Assembly: GCF_036898095.1 (NCBI RefSeq)
Contig: NC_090759.1
Span: forward strand, 16,633,227 to 16,697,226
Direction: 5' to 3'
Source of the DNA: Palaemon carinicauda
Lineage: Eukaryota > Arthropoda > Malacostraca > Decapoda > Palaemonidae
Length of the DNA: 64,000 nt
The position numbers were made by a program, and so were the translations under genes. Shown piece after piece: positions 34,223 through 46,376 of this stretch (positions within the stretch are counted from its first letter, which is position 1; every line of letters starts with the position of its first letter). Below the pieces are notes generated by a model. It was not told the DNA's origin and did no database searches. It saw only the letters and a list, made by a program, of their open reading frames with translations.

Positions 34223-35265
34223 ACTAAGTTACAAGCAAAGGTTAGTGGATTAGGTACTATCTAAAAGAATACTATATAACCTTTTATATGTGATAAAACA
34301 ACTGTAAGTTCCATAGGGTGGCTTGGCATAATTTGAAATTTATTTAAATTTCACATCTCTTCATAACAAAATACAAACAATAATATATTTCTAAAGGCTA
34401 AACCACATAATGAACTAGAATTTTGTTATATGCCCCAGCATGCATATCATTTGGGAGGCATTTATACAGTATTATAATCCTAGAGTGATTCTCTCCCCAG
34501 CATATTGTCATGGGCCACAGTGACCCAGATACATACCCAGTGACAAATGTAGTTTATTGCCTTTCACTGTATGAATGGATATATGGGATTTGGGCCACAT
34601 AAATGTATGGTCAAGGTCACCATAAAATTTATATCTTGCTTGATTTGGACAAGACAAACTCTCCTTCAACAAACTTTGAGAAATATTAATCTAATCTAAA
34701 ATGACCTTAGAATAAGAATGATGGCCTACTTTATTAAAAAGATCTGAATTGATGTCATGATGCAATATGTCACCAGCATCTCCAAGACTGATTTCACAAA
34801 AACCATGGTAGAAGGCACAAACAGTGATCGTATTCATCAGACTTACGAAACCACTTCACTGTATTTCTGTTCATCTCTGACTTGTACCCCAACTCCCTTT
34901 ATATCTCTACCTTGTACTCATACGTTAGCTAATTTGAGATATGTAATCATTTATATCAATCAAGGTTCACATAAAATGAAGGATAAAAAACAATCAGAAC
35001 TATGTCAGTTTCACGCAGTAAGCAAGGCTTAACATGTTCATAGATAACTTGTTTGTCTTACCTTTAAGACAATACCTTGATGCATACCTTTAAAACGTAG
35101 AATGGTAAAATAATATAAAAACCAACCATGAAAAGACGGGAGGCATACAAAAACCACTGAAAATAGTCACAAACTAGGACAGAATTGAAGTCACAAACTA
35201 GGACAGAGTTGAGACTTGTCTAATTTGCCTGGAACATGACCAATTAAAATAGATTCTTTCTTGAT
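34223..35265. other. Nup62 intron between DIRS-3 and DIRS-4, no feature recognised
   Basis: AT-rich, no ORF over 91 codons, no tandem repeat and no match to other parts of the window that I could see. Confidence 0.5.
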
Positions 35266-35475
35266 ATGACAAATTCGTAGATAATTTGTATTTTTCCTAA
35301 CTATACAAACCTTAGCTATTTACATGGGGTAATTACTTCGGCGTAGCTGAACGACGAGCCATAAAAGTTTTAACGAGGGTTTCCTACCCCACCGCTAGTT
35401 AGCGGGGGGTAGGGAGGGGTAGCTAGCTACCCCCCCCCCCCACTCACACACACCGGTGAAAAGCTCACTTTACTT
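35266..35475. repeat. DIRS-4 left terminal inverted repeat
   Basis: Outer ~58 nt recur inverted in the ICR; the inner part (ggtaattacttcggcgtagc to gtagctagctac) is the inverse of the right arm. Confidence 0.85.
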
Positions 35476-35521
35476 AGAGGTAGGACTTATCTTGGGGGAC
35501 AGGGCTGGCGAGCACATTTCT

Positions 35522-35620
35522 GTAAATAGCTAAGCTTTGTATAGTTAGGAAAAATACAAATTATCTACGAATTTGTCATTTGTTCCGTAACTGAAATACA
35601 AACCACGCTATTTACATGGA
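35522..35620. repeat. DIRS-4 internal complementary region
   Basis: 35522-35579 is the inverse of the left end and 35580-35620 the inverse of the right end, abutting at tcat/ttgttcc. Confidence 0.85.
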
Positions 35621-36072
35621 GTGACTTAACCCTTAGGAAGGGTGGTAAGTCCCCTGCCATACTGGCTTTGGCTTACCCGGGGACCCCGAACCCGAGTTTG
35701 AACGAACTCATGGGTTGAGGGGGCCCTTGCTCCTCGCAGGCAGTTGTGAGACTGCTGCGGCCTACGTAAGCTGTGTGTGAAGGTGAGCAGTGACTCGTCC
35801 TAGGAAGTTGACCTGGAGTTCTTCAGATGGAAATCTAGGCTAGGACTCTCCCAATACCACCTCGTCAGGGTATGGGGACATGACAGTATTACAACTTAAT
35901 ACTAGGAACACAAGGGAGCATGGTTTACCTGCAGAGGTTCGAGGTCAGCTATGCAAAGGACCCAGGATGCTGTTTTTCTCCAAGGGAGGAGAGGATGAAG
36001 AAAAGAAAAGGGCCAGACAGATCTTTTCATTCACACAGACTAAAACCGGGTAACAATACCCTCAACCTTCTG

Positions 36073-37347
36073 CTACTTATCCAATAAGGAGCCTGAGGTT
36101 AGACCAGCTATTGTGCAGCCACCACAGGGCCAATAGAGAACGTATCGAGCCTCCTGTGTGTCACGTCTTGCAGGTAGTGGGCCGTGAAGGTGGTCTGACG
36201 CTTCCACACCCCAGCTTGCAGGACCTGCGTCAACGAAAAGTTCTTCTTGAAGGCCAGGGACGTAACCACGCCCGACGTCATGTGCCCTAGGGCGACGTGA
36301 CGGAGGAGGGTCAGGATTCAAGGCCAGATGAATTACCTTGCGAATCCAGGCCGAGATGGTATTCCTGGTGACCCTCCTCTTCGTCTCCCCGGTGCTCACG
36401 AACAAGGCTCGCACCTGGGGGCGGACAGCAGCTGTTCTTTTAAGATACAACCTCAAACTCCTGACTGGGCACAGTAGGAGATGGTCTGGGTCATCTGTTA
36501 CAGAACGGAGACTCGAAACCTAGAAGGAGTCGAACCTTGGGTCCGGCTCTCCCGGGTTCTGAGTCTTGGCAACAAACTCAGGGACGAAGCTGAACGTTAC
36601 CTCCCCCCATCCCCTTGAATGGGCAACGTCGTAGGAGAGACCATGAAGTTCGCTGACTCGCTTGGCTGAGGCCAAAGCTAACAGAAACACCGTCTTCCAG
36701 GTAAGGTGGCGATCAGAAGCCTGGCGTAATGGTTCGTAGGGAGGTCTCTTAAGAGACCTGAGAACTCGAACCACGTTCCAAGGAGGAGGTCTCACTTCCG
36801 ACTGAGGGCAGGTAAGTTTGTAACTCCGTATGAGAAGAGACAGTTCCAGCGAGGAGGAAATGTCCATTCCTTTAAGCCTGAAGGCAAGACTTGAGGCTGA
36901 GCGATAGCCTTTCACTGCCGAGACTGAAAGGCGCATTTCTTCCCGCAGATAAACGAGGAACTCCGCTATTGCTGGTAAAGTGGCATCGAGGGGAGAGATA
37001 CCCCTTCCACGGCACCAACCAGAGAAAACTCGCCACTTCGCCTGGTACACTCCTGCGGATGACCTGCGCAGGTGGCCAGACATCCTGTTCGCAACTTGCT
37101 GCGAAAATCCTCTCTCTGTGAGGAGATGCTGGATAGTCTCCAGGCGTGAAGTCGAAGCGAAGCTACGGCTTTGTGGTAAATGTTGGAGTGTGGTTGTTTG
37201 AGTAGCTCGCGACGTGGAGGGAGCTCTCTCAGGATCTCCGTGAGGAGCTGCAGAAGGTCCGGGAACCACTGCATGATGCCATAGCGGAGCTATCAAGGTC
37301 ATCGAGAGATTGACCGATGTTCTGGTCTTGTTGAGTACCCTCCTCAT
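36073..37347 (-). pseudogene. DIRS-4 tyrosine recombinase (stop codon and frameshift)
   Basis: Frame 37347-36520 encodes the N-terminal region (MRRVLNKTRTSVNLSMTL), the core-binding domain (YQAKWRVFSGWC) and the first catalytic Arg in LALASAKRVSELHGL. An in-frame TAG at 36520-36522 then interrupts it. Reading continues in the same frame through LFVSTGETKRRVTRNTIS to RPRAHDVG, where a single-base loss shifts the frame exactly at the HxxR arginine. The shifted frame still shows the expected C-terminal AHYL region with the candidate Tyr nucleophile. The protein is therefore inactive as it stands, but both lesions look recent. Confidence 0.85.
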
Positions 37348-37350
37348 CAG

Positions 37351-37593
37351 TCAGAACGGGGGAAAGGCGTACACATCGACGTTGTCCCACCGTTGTTGGA
37401 AGGCATCCTGCCAGAGAGCCTTGGGGTCCGGGACTGGGGAGCAGTATAGCGGGAGCTTGGTGTTCAGCGCCGTAGCGAACAGATCCACCGTCGGGGAACC
37501 CCACAAAGTCAGGACTTTGTTGGCTATCTGAGGATCCAAAGACCACTCGGTACTCACTATCTGCGTCGCTCTGCTCACTGCCGGCGAGCACAT
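37351..37593 (-). pseudogene. DIRS-4 RNase H C-terminal continuation, other frame
   Basis: Encodes SRATQIVSTEWSLDPQIANK and LWGSPTVDLFATALNTKLP, the normal continuation after RNase H in DIRS elements (compare QVVGSEWSL in DIRS-3). It overlaps the shifted tail of the long RT frame, locating the frameshift at about 37590. Confidence 0.7.
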
Positions 37594-39007
37594 TCCTTTT
37601 GCCTGGAATGAAGCGAGCCGCTAGTGAGATCGAGTGGACTTCGGACCATCTCAGGATCTCTACTGCAAGATGGGATAGCTGTTCCGAAAAGGTACCTCCC
37701 TGCTTGTTGATATAAGCCACGACTGTGGTGTTGTCGTTCATCCACACCACAGAGTGGCCCGCCAGGACTTGGTGGAACTTTTGAAGTGCCAGGAACACGG
37801 CCTTCATTTCTAGCAGGTTTATGTGAAGGTACTTTTCTGATTCTGACCACAGGCCTGAGGTCCTGTGGCTCAGAACGTGGGCCCCCCACCCTTTGTTTGA
37901 TACATCCGAAAACAGCATCAAATCCGGGGAAGGGACGAGAAGATCCACTCCCTTTCGTAGATTCTCGTCTGCCACCCACCAACTGAGGTCCGCCCGTTCC
38001 GCAGGTCCCATCGGGATCGAGGTGTCCAGGGAGTCGTGTCCTTGACTCCACCGAGACTTGAGTCGCCACTGGAGGGATCTCCTTCTGAGGCAACCGTTGG
38101 GAACGAGACGGGTCAGGGAGGAGGGGTGGCAGAGGAGACGCAGCCACGATTGGGCTGGGAGTTCTTCTCGATTGCGGAAAGGTCTCGCAACCTTCCTCAG
38201 CCTTGCTATCCTTTCGTCTGATGGGAAGGCTTTGTGGAGATTGGTGTCTATGACCATGCCTAGATATACCAGTTTCTGAGAGGGCTGCAGAGAGGACTTC
38301 CCGAGATTTACCACGATCCCCAGATCCTGGCAAACTTCGAGGAGTCTGTCTCGGTGGCGAAGAAGGGTTGCCTCCGAGTCCGCCAGGATCAGCCAGTCGT
38401 CCAGATAACGAAGGAGATGGATGCCGATCCTGTGGGCCCACGAAGAGATGATGGTGAATACTCTGGTGAATACCTGAGGAGCTGTGGAGAGACCGAAACA
38501 CAGCACCTTGAACTGGTAGATCTTGTTGTCTAAGCAAAATCGCAGGTACTTCCTCGAAGACGGATGGATTGGGATCTGGAAGTACGCGTCCTTCAGGTCC
38601 AGTGTGCACACTAAGTCTCGTGGTCTCACTGCAAGTCTGACCGTGTCTGCCGTCTCCATGCTGAACGGAGTCTGCTTGACAAACCCGTTCAGGGTCGAGA
38701 GGTCGATGACTGGTCTCCAGCCTTCAGACACCTTTCTCACAAGAAAGAGTCGACTGTAGAAGCCTGGGGACCCGTCTACAACCCCCTGGAGAGCGTACTT
38801 CTCCAACATGGTCAGGACTTCGGCCCGGAGGGCCTGCCCCTTTGCCGAGCCCATGGCAAAAGAGCTCAACGACACTGGATTCGCTGTCAGGGGAGGTAGA
38901 GAGTCTGTGAACGGGACGCGATAACCTAGAGAGATCACGGAGACCATCCAGGCATCCGCCCCGAGTTGCTGCCACCTTGTCGCGCAACTCTGTAGGCATC
39001 CCCCCAC
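37590..39007 (-). CDS. DIRS-4 reverse transcriptase / RNase H
   Basis: A long frame (592 codons, 39007-37229) whose first ~470 residues are authentic. RT: SRLFLVRKVSEGWRPVIDLS (residues ~85-104), TLDLKDAYFQIP (135-146) and YLDDWLI (201-207), with all three catalytic Asp present. RNase H: LMLFSDVSNKGWGAHV (363-378), INLLEMKAV (396-404) and MNDNTTVVAYINKQGG (423-438), then RFIPGKRNVLAG. The usual RNase H TDAS reads SDVS, but the Asp is kept. After NVLAG (about 37590) the expected sequence moves to another frame (37593-37351), so a frameshift ends the true protein. The role is to make cDNA from the element RNA. The start at 39007 may be internal to a longer ORF. Confidence 0.88.
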
Positions 39008-39035
39008 TGGTGGACATGCAGGGGGATTGCCAACC

Positions 39036-42000
39036 CTAGCGCTTCCGGCCTCGGCTGGTGCCTCTAGGGTTTTTGCCTCCCCTGGAGGACTTCTTGCCCC
39101 TTCTGCTCTTGGCAGGAAAGGGCATAGACACCTTGGGCTTCGCTGCAGTGGTCGTCTTCTTTGTGTCCTTAGCCGGACGGGGCTGCTGGACTGCTGGAGG
39201 TTTGTAGGGCCTTGATGTCAGGGCCCTGTGGATGAGAGAATCCTGGTTGGATTTCCTCCACTTCTCAGCAGTGAGCTCCATGTCCTTAGGCTCAAACAGG
39301 CTCTTACCGAGCACGGAAGAGTGTCTGAGCCTGCTAGCCTCTGCACTGGGTACCTTATGATGGAACCTCTCGTGTTGGCCTACAAGCTCGAGACTTGGTG
39401 GGCCAGAAACTCAAGGGTCCGTGTGCCCGAGAGAAGAAAGGTTTCAAGCGCTTTCCTGGTGCTTTCTTTGGAGAGGTCCTCGGACCGCACCAGGATGCCC
39501 AAAGACTGCAGCCAGATGTCGAGCCACGAAGTCGCCTGCATGGCGCACTTGGTGACCTTCTCCTGGCTCAGGATCTCAGTGGCTGAGGACACGTACCGGT
39601 TGGAGTGTCTCTCAAGAGGGACTCTCCCTGTGAGTTCTTCCACGGAGTGGTGTAAGGGAAGACTCAGACAAGACTCCTCGAGGATCTCGAAGTACCTCCT
39701 CTGATGGACTCGAGGAGGAGGGAGGAGCTTATTACCGGCACTCAATCTGCTGGAGGAGGCAAGCTCAGAGAGCTGGCCCTCGACCTTGTCTCTGGCACTC
39801 TTCATCCCTTGAGACCAGGGCAAAGCTGCACTGGCCCTAGAGGATTTCTGGGTGCCGTAGACGCGGTCCAGGACCGTGTCCTTCCCTTCACGAGGTGGGA
39901 CCTCATTGTCTGGGATCCCATTAAGGTTCCTCATGAGGGTCAGGACTTGCCAGAGCGCGTGTTCTGACTCCTGGTGCTCTCCTCCCGAAGGACTTTCAGC
40001 GAAGTCTCCCGTCCCCAGTGGCTCTTCCTGGGGGGACACGTGGACGTCCTCGGCGGCTCTAGACGGTTCCTGCCTGATCCTCGCTGACGATTTGGGAATC
40101 GTCTTAAGAGTCCTTAGGCTCCCTCCTGGGCGGGATACAGGACTCGAGTAGCGAAGGGGGCCGGCTCTTCTCCACCTCTGAACGAGAAGACCTCTTGGGG
40201 AGAGGCGGAGCCTCCCCCATTGGTGCGATGGGGGAGTATTCTGGCTCATCCGACTCTCCTGAGGAGGGGTAATCCTCCTCCGCAGGGGAGGGCGAGAAGG
40301 TCTGAGGGGGAGAAGGAGCCTTGCGCAAGGATCTGCGCGTAGACAGAATAGGCCTCGGAGGAGGATCCACGGGAGAGACTCCTCTCTTCCTCTTCGGGGA
40401 GGAGGAAGCTGCCGCTGGTTCGTGTCCCGAATCAGAGAGGGCGGGCTTAATAGCCTGCACAAGTGCTCTGACTAGGGTACCGAACCAGGGCTGCTGTTTG
40501 ACAGTCGCGCTGTCAGACACTCCCTCTGGAGGGAAGGGGAACGAGGGATCCCTAGGAGGAGTCGACAAACGAGGGTTCGCCTGCAGGGCTGAAAAAGAAG
40601 AGTCCCTAGACCTGTCCGGGAAGCGCCCCTCCTCCGGCGAGCGCGCTGGTCTGCGCTTGCGGGGAGGGGAACGCGACAACGAGGAGTCCGCCTGGCAGCG
40701 CTCGCGCTTGGGCTCGTGAGCCAGGCCCTGGTCAGGGTCGCGCGTGAATGGTTGGCGCGATACTGGAAACTTACGCACTCGCACCAGCGCGGGCGGGCGC
40801 GGTGACGCGTAGGCGGGGATTCAGGAGCGATGGCGCGTAGGCGCAATGGCGCGCTGGCGAAAGCGCGGGCGCGCAGCAGCTGGAGCGGGAACGTGGTCGC
40901 TAGAGCGCGTAGGCGATGGTGAAGGCGTATGGCGAGCAGGAGCTGGAGCAGGAGGCGGCCGAGCGCGCAGCGACCTGGTGCGGCCCTGAAGGGCGCGAGA
41001 TAACGGGGGCGCCTGAGCGCGTGTCCGGAAGAACCGGCCGAGGGCGCATTAGCGCTGGAGCAGGGTTGCGAGCGACCTGGATGGAGCGTTGGCGCGGCGG
41101 TTGGCGCTGGTCGGATAAGACCGGCATACTCGCCTGCGGGCGCGTTGGTCGCGCTGGTGATCGTGGGCGCGCATGGCGCGTGTTAGGATGCAGTCGCACC
41201 GGAGCGCGTTGTTGCGGCGGCCTCGCAGGGCGTGCCATTGGATGATAACGCTCTGGTGTTCGCTGAAGGGCAACCTTAGTCGCCTTGAATACAGGAACGG
41301 GGTGTGTAGCGGGAACAGGGCGCGTTACTGGAGCGTTGTGCGCGGTAGCATCAGATGCAAGCTCGCGCGGTCTAGAGGGAGAGCCCAGAGGCGGCCGTGA
41401 GCGGCCGTGCGCTAACTTGGGAGCCTCCTGGGCGACGTGCTGGGATGTAGCAACGCGAGGGCGCGTTGGTGAACGCGTGGGCGCGTGTCGCATGTCTCCC
41501 CAGACGAGCGCGACGAGTCCATAGGAACCTGTGGGCACCTGTGCGTCAGCTTAGGTGCCTCTTGAACCGCGCGCGATGAAGCAGGAACTGGAGGGCGCCG
41601 AGGCGCTGGAGGGCGCGTGAGCCCAGGTGGACGCGTAAGAGCAGGTGAGCGCAGGAGCGACTTGTCAGGAACTGGGTGCGTATGCGCAGGTGAGCGCTAG
41701 CGCACTATCTCAGGAACTACTGATGGACGCGGTGGCGCAGGTCGCCTCTAGGGCACCGGTGGGTGCGTATGCGCAGGTGAGCGCTGAAGCGCCGTATCAG
41801 GAACTGGGCGCGTATGTGCAGGTGAGCGCTGACGCGCTACCTCAGGAACTGCTGGAGGACGCCGAGGCGCCGAAGGGAGTGGGCGCGCAGGGGGACCCTG
41901 GCGCGTAACAGGATCGGAGGCGTGAACGCCTGAGGGTGAGCGCCGAGGCGCTAAGGCAGGAACAGCAGGAACATCAGCATGCGAGCACTCAGGCGTTGCC

Positions 42001-43136
42001 TGGCGCTTGAGAGCAAGAGGCGCAGTTTTGCGCTCAAGACCCTTCAGCCCCGAAGGGCCCGGAGACTGCGCAATGGCAGTATCAGGAGGCGCGTCAAGCG
42101 CATCAGGAGCTCTGGACGTGGATGGTCTGGGCGACAGGTCACAATGTCCCGAAGGACGGCCATCCTCCGAAGGGGATCGCGAACGATCCCTGGAGAGGTC
42201 TAGGTTGGTAGCTGGCAGGACAGGAGAACGGCGAGTCGACTCCTCCGCAGAGGAATGTGGTGACGACGAGCCGAAGAGGCGCCTCTTAACACCCTTGTAA
42301 GGGGAAGGAAGGCCTCTATGGCGAAGGGGAGGATGAGCCTTCCGCCTTATACGCCCACGAGGGGCCGTGGGATCAGCAAGCTGACCATCGATGGGCCTCC
42401 GAAGAGGAGTCTCTGTTAGTGAACTCCCCCAAGAGGGAGAAACACCGGCAGGAGAGACCGTGGGACTTAGCTCCTCCCTCGAAGGATGTTCGGAGGGGGA
42501 GTCTAAGCCTTCAGCTACCTCAGCCACAGGAACGGGCGTTTGGCTAGACCCAGGGGATGTTTCCGTCACCACAACGTCAACCACAGACAGAGAATCTATC
42601 TCCGCTGAAGTTGGCGATTGTTTGACAGCCGCACCCAGTTTGATCATGTCAAACAGAGCTTCCTTGGAGGGCGAACCCTGTAGCCCCAAGGAAGCCCAAA
42701 GCTGCAAAAGATCATTATTAGACACATATCCCTCCCCCGGGGGAGGAGGGGCAGCTGCCTTGCTATGGTAGGCAACTACCTCTCTCTCACCCCGGGATCG
42801 GTTAACAGCACTGCGGTCTACGCTACCACTCGCCGGCCTCTCGGGAGAGGCCGCTCGAGTGGGAGCTTCGGAGGAGGAAAGGGCTACGGAAGAAGTCTTG
42901 GGATTTTCTCTCTTCCGAGAAACCTCCGAAGGAGAAAGATCCCTTTTAGCCTTCTTCTTGCGTCGCCGGGCAAACCTCTCCCACTGGGAGGTAGACCACT
43001 CCCTACACTCAATACATACATTAGACCTATCACACCGTTGGCCCCTACACTGAGGACATAAGGAGTGAGGATTCGTGTCCAAGGCCGACATAAAGGTACC
43101 ACAAGGGCGGCCAGAAAGTCCAGGGCACGTACGCAT
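39036..43136 (-). pseudogene. DIRS-4 ORF1 (gag-like), three or four frames
   Basis: Frame 43136-41748 (462 codons) starts MRTCPGLSGRPCGTFMSAL and has the same Cys/His spacing as DIRS-3 (C-x11-H-x2-C-x2-C-x4-C-x5-C-x2-C-x2-W), followed by a basic RRRKKKAKR tract and a shared GLPSPYKGVKRRLF motif. Then comes a long Pro/Arg/Ser-rich low-complexity region with GC-rich short repeats (41538-40900, 40784-40104). Frame 40462-39380 has the folded-looking part (ESCLSLPLHHSVEELTGR, LDIWLQSLG). Frame 39314-39036 is the basic C-terminus (RRGKKSSRGGKNPRG). By position and composition it is a nucleic-acid-binding structural protein. The frame changes may be real breaks. Confidence 0.7.
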
Positions 43137-43229
43137 GATGAGTAATAGAGGCCAACTTCACACACACACTGAAAAGAGAAAGCAAACAAAATTATGGCAG
43201 TCAAAAACGAGGAGAGCGCAGACAGGTCT

Positions 43230-43432
43230 GTCGCCTCTCCGAGCCAAAAGTAAAGTGAGCCTTTCACCGGTGCGTGTGAGGGGGGGGGGGTAGCTAGCTA
43301 CCCCTCCCTACCCCCCGCTAACTAGCGGTGGGGTAGGAAACCCTTGTTAAAACTTTTATGGCTCGTCGTTCAGCTACGCCGAAGTAATTACCACATGTAA
43401 ATAGCATGGTTTATATTTTAGTTACGGAACAA
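43230..43432. repeat. DIRS-4 right terminal inverted repeat
   Basis: Inverse of the left arm: gtagctagctacccc, ccccgctaactagcggtggg, then cttttatggctcgtcgttc to the terminal gttacggaacaa. Confidence 0.85.
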
Positions 43433-43726
43433 ATTTATTTCGCAGATTTGCCACTTTCTTTCACGCTCATTAGCTCCTGCCATGGTGGTGGTTGGGGAGA
43501 CAGCAGTCTCTCTGAGAAAGGGGAGGAAATAACAACAGGGAAGGAAATCTTAATGATTCTATTTGAAGGTCATCAAATTGGTGCTTCCAGTTAATAGCAT
43601 CTTTATTCACAGCTGGGACTCGTTAAAATACAATTACAATAGTAATAATAATAACAATAATAATAATAATCAGCCCAATAATAATAACAATAATAATAAT
43701 ACTGGTAATGATCAACATGCTCTTAC
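43433..43726. repeat. Intron remnant with (AAT)n-like microsatellite
   Basis: Short intron sequence between DIRS-4 and a Nup62 exon. The part at 43636-43700 is an imperfect aataataac tract. Confidence 0.7.
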
Positions 43727-43831
43727 CTAACAAACTTGGTTGGGAAGTAAGAACTTGAGGTTGGCTTGCAGGAGTGGAAAACAGCGATGAAAGAGTTGAT
43801 CCACTTGTTGAAGATGTAATTCCTGCTAAAC
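43727..43831 (-). CDS. Nup62: Nup62 exon: Ser/Thr-rich segment after the FG region
   Basis: This 105-bp exon lies between the acceptor ttttaaag and the donor TTAG followed by GTAAGA. Read in phase 1 it gives LAGITSSTSGSTLSSLFSTP and ASQPQVLTSQPSLL. The composition (Ser, Thr, Gln, Pro and a single LF) fits the transition from FG repeats to linker. Both junctions rebuild a Gly codon (G|GT upstream, G|GA downstream), which supports the exon chain. The acceptor is weak (few pyrimidines), so the exact 5' edge is slightly uncertain. Confidence 0.85.
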
Positions 43832-44352
43832 CTTTAAAATAGTACAAAAGTTGAAATCTAAATACACAATGGAATCTAATAACAAACAATATTTATTCCT
43901 TTGCTTAATCATTTATACTTAAAAAGGCAGGTTACACAAAAAGGGTGGTAATTCCAGCCTTACCTGAAAAAGCTTGAAATTTACTATGTGAATAATTTAA
44001 CTTTTATAGATATTAAGCATTAATTTCTTGATAATGAAGCTTATTGTTCTCCAATTTTTTTGAAATTTTTAACTCAAATTTAGTTATATAACATAGTAAA
44101 GTAACTTGGAAAAATTAAAATATCGATAAGGGATATCAATGCACATAAGCAAAAGACCACTCAAACATCAAAAGGTCAGTGTTTATTTTTTCATAATATA
44201 CAACACAATAGCAATCTTCCCCAATCAGACATAGTACTAATGAATGTTTATTCAAAAAAATAGCCAATAATATAAATGAACAACCTCCAACTCTTATTAA
44301 TCTACTCCCAGTACTGACATTAGGAAATTTTCAAGCCCTTGTATAATACAAT
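43832..44352. other. Nup62 intron, no feature recognised
   Basis: AT-rich sequence between the exon and DIRS-5; nothing recognised. Confidence 0.5.
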
Positions 44353-44614
44353 ATGACAAATTTGGAGGTAATTTGTAATTTTCCTAACTATACAAACCAT
44401 AGCTATTTAATAGGGGTATTACTTTCGGCGAAGCTGAAAGCACAAGCCATTAAAATTTAGCGAGAGTCAACTAGACATCCTGCTTGTTAGCGCACGTGCG
44501 GGGGGGGGGGGGGTGATAAAGCGTGCTACCCCTCCCACTCACACACCTGTGATTGAGCTCACTTTGCTTGGAGGTATGACTTCAAGGGGGGACAGGTTAG
44601 CGGGCCAGTATGTT

Positions 44615-44715
44615 TGAATAGCTAAGGTTTGTATAATTGGGAAAAATACAAATTACCTCAAAATTTGTCATTTGTTCCGTAATTGCAATAAAAACCTCCG
44701 CTTTTTAATATGGGT
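44615..44715. repeat. DIRS-5 internal complementary region
   Basis: Contains the inverse of the left end (tttgtataattgggaaaaat to aaatttgtcat) followed by ttgttccgtaattgcaat, the inverse of the right end. Confidence 0.75.
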
Positions 44716-45234
44716 GACTCACACATTAAGAGGGTGGAGGTCCCTGTCAATCTGGCTTTTTGGCCTTACCCAGGGTACTCCCTATTGTGCAGAGATTAGA
44801 GCGACAATAAGGAGACCGTAACACCTCGCTAAACCTGCTATACATGGTCTGCGGCCTACGCAAGCTGTGTGTTGTAAGAAACTAGCAATATGACTGTCAA
44901 GGTAAAGTTTATTCTGAGACTTCCAGGGAATAACCGATGAGACCGAGACATTCTCAACACCACCTCGCCAAGGTATGGGGGCACAAAAGTATTGGGACAA
45001 TATTAGGATACACAAGGGAGCAATGGTTTACCTGCAAAGGACCCAGGAAGCTGATTTTCCCAAAAGAGGGGAGGATGAAGAAAGGAAACGAGCCAGACTT
45101 TCCCTTTCATTCACTCAGACTAAAACCCGGGTAACCAATGCCCTCAACCTTCTGCTACTTGTCCATTAAGGGGCTTGAGGTACTAAACCAGCTCTTGTGC
45201 ATCCATCACAACACCGATAGAAAGCATATCGAAG

Positions 45235-46376
45235 TTCCTGTGTCACACCTTGCAGGAAGTGGGCGGTGAACGTAGTTTGGCGTTTTTCACATGCCCACTT
45301 GCCATACCTGCGCCACAGAGTAGTTCTTCTTGCCGGCCAGAGACGTAGCTACGCCCCTGACATTGTGGGCTCTGGGACGATATGCTGGAGGAAGATTGGG
45401 ATTCAGAGCAATGTCAGTAACCTTGTGAATCCATGCAAAGATTGTGTTTCCCATGATCCTCCTCTTGTTTCTGCCCATGCTGACAATCAGTGAGGGCGCT
45501 CTGGGCCCAGCTGTTGCTGATTTCTCGAGGTAGCGCCTCAAACATCTTACTGGGCATAGTAACAGATGATTGGGTCGACAGCTACAGAGCGGAGACTCGT
45601 TATCCAGAAGTCGAATCTAGGATCCGAAACCTGGATTCCGAGTATAGGCAACAAGTTCAGAGAAGAAGCTGAAGCTTACCTCTACCCATCCTCTTGAATG
45701 GGCAACGTCAGACGAAAGACCATGAAGTTCGCTAGCTCGTTTGGCTGAGGCCAAGGCGAGTAGGAGCACCATCTTCCAGGTTAGAAGGCAACTGTTGCCT
45801 GTCGTAATTGTTCGTACGGGAAGCCTTCAAGGGACCAAAGAACTCGAATCACATCCCATGGGGGAGGTCTCACTTCAGACTGAGGACAGGTAAGTTCGCA
45901 ATTACGTATGAGGATGGAAGTTCTAAAGATGAGGAAATGCCCATTCCTTTCAGTTTAGAGGTGAGACTCAAGGTTGAGCGATAGCCTTTAACCGTTGAAA
46001 CTGAAAGATGCATTTCATCCCTTAATACACGAGAAATTCCACTATTGCTAGAATAGTGGTATTGAATGGAATGAGACCCCTTCCATGGCACCAACCACAG
46101 AAGATAGTCCCCTTTGCCTGGTAGAATGAAGTTGATAACTTTTGCAGCTACCCAGGCATCCCCTTTCGAGACTTGTTGCGAAAAAATCTCTCTGAGAGAG
46201 GAGATGCTGGATAGTCTCTAGACGTGAAGACGTAGTGAAGCTACTGCCTTGTAGAAAAGTTGACATGTGGTTGTCTGAGTAGATTGTGTCGTGGAGGAAG
46301 GGTCCTTGAAAGATTGACCGATGTTCTGGTCTTGTTGAGTACCCTTCTCCTCAGACAGAATGGTAGGAATGAGTTC
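45235..46376 (-). pseudogene. DIRS-5 tyrosine recombinase remnant
   Basis: Frame 45541-45287 has the C-terminal part with RPRAHNVRGVATSLA, an intact HxxR motif. Frame 46094-45870 has LRDEMHLSVSTVKGYRSTLS from the core-binding domain. Frame 46266-46048 covers its start. Stops and shifts between them rule out an active protein. Confidence 0.75.

Larger units (their letters stand above)
35266..43432 (-). mobile_element. DIRS-4: full-length DIRS-type retrotransposon, best-preserved copy
   Basis: Starts atgacaaattcgtag at 35266 and ends gttacggaacaa at 43432 (8,167 bp). Terminal inverted repeats are 35266-35475 and about 43230-43432, and the ICR is at 35522-35620. ORF1, RT/RNase H and recombinase follow in order on the minus strand, with a few breaks each. 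It belongs to the same family as DIRS-2 (similar ends and ORF1) and is the best template for interpreting the other copies. Confidence 0.93.

Noticed and set aside
37575..38609. A 344-codon ORF overlapping the DIRS-4 RT
   Set aside because: It is an alternative-frame shadow of the RT/RNase H coding sequence; it has no domain of its own.
39228..42771. Long plus-strand ORFs across DIRS-4 ORF1
   Set aside because: Antisense shadows in GC-rich DNA; the minus-strand frames carry the conserved motifs.
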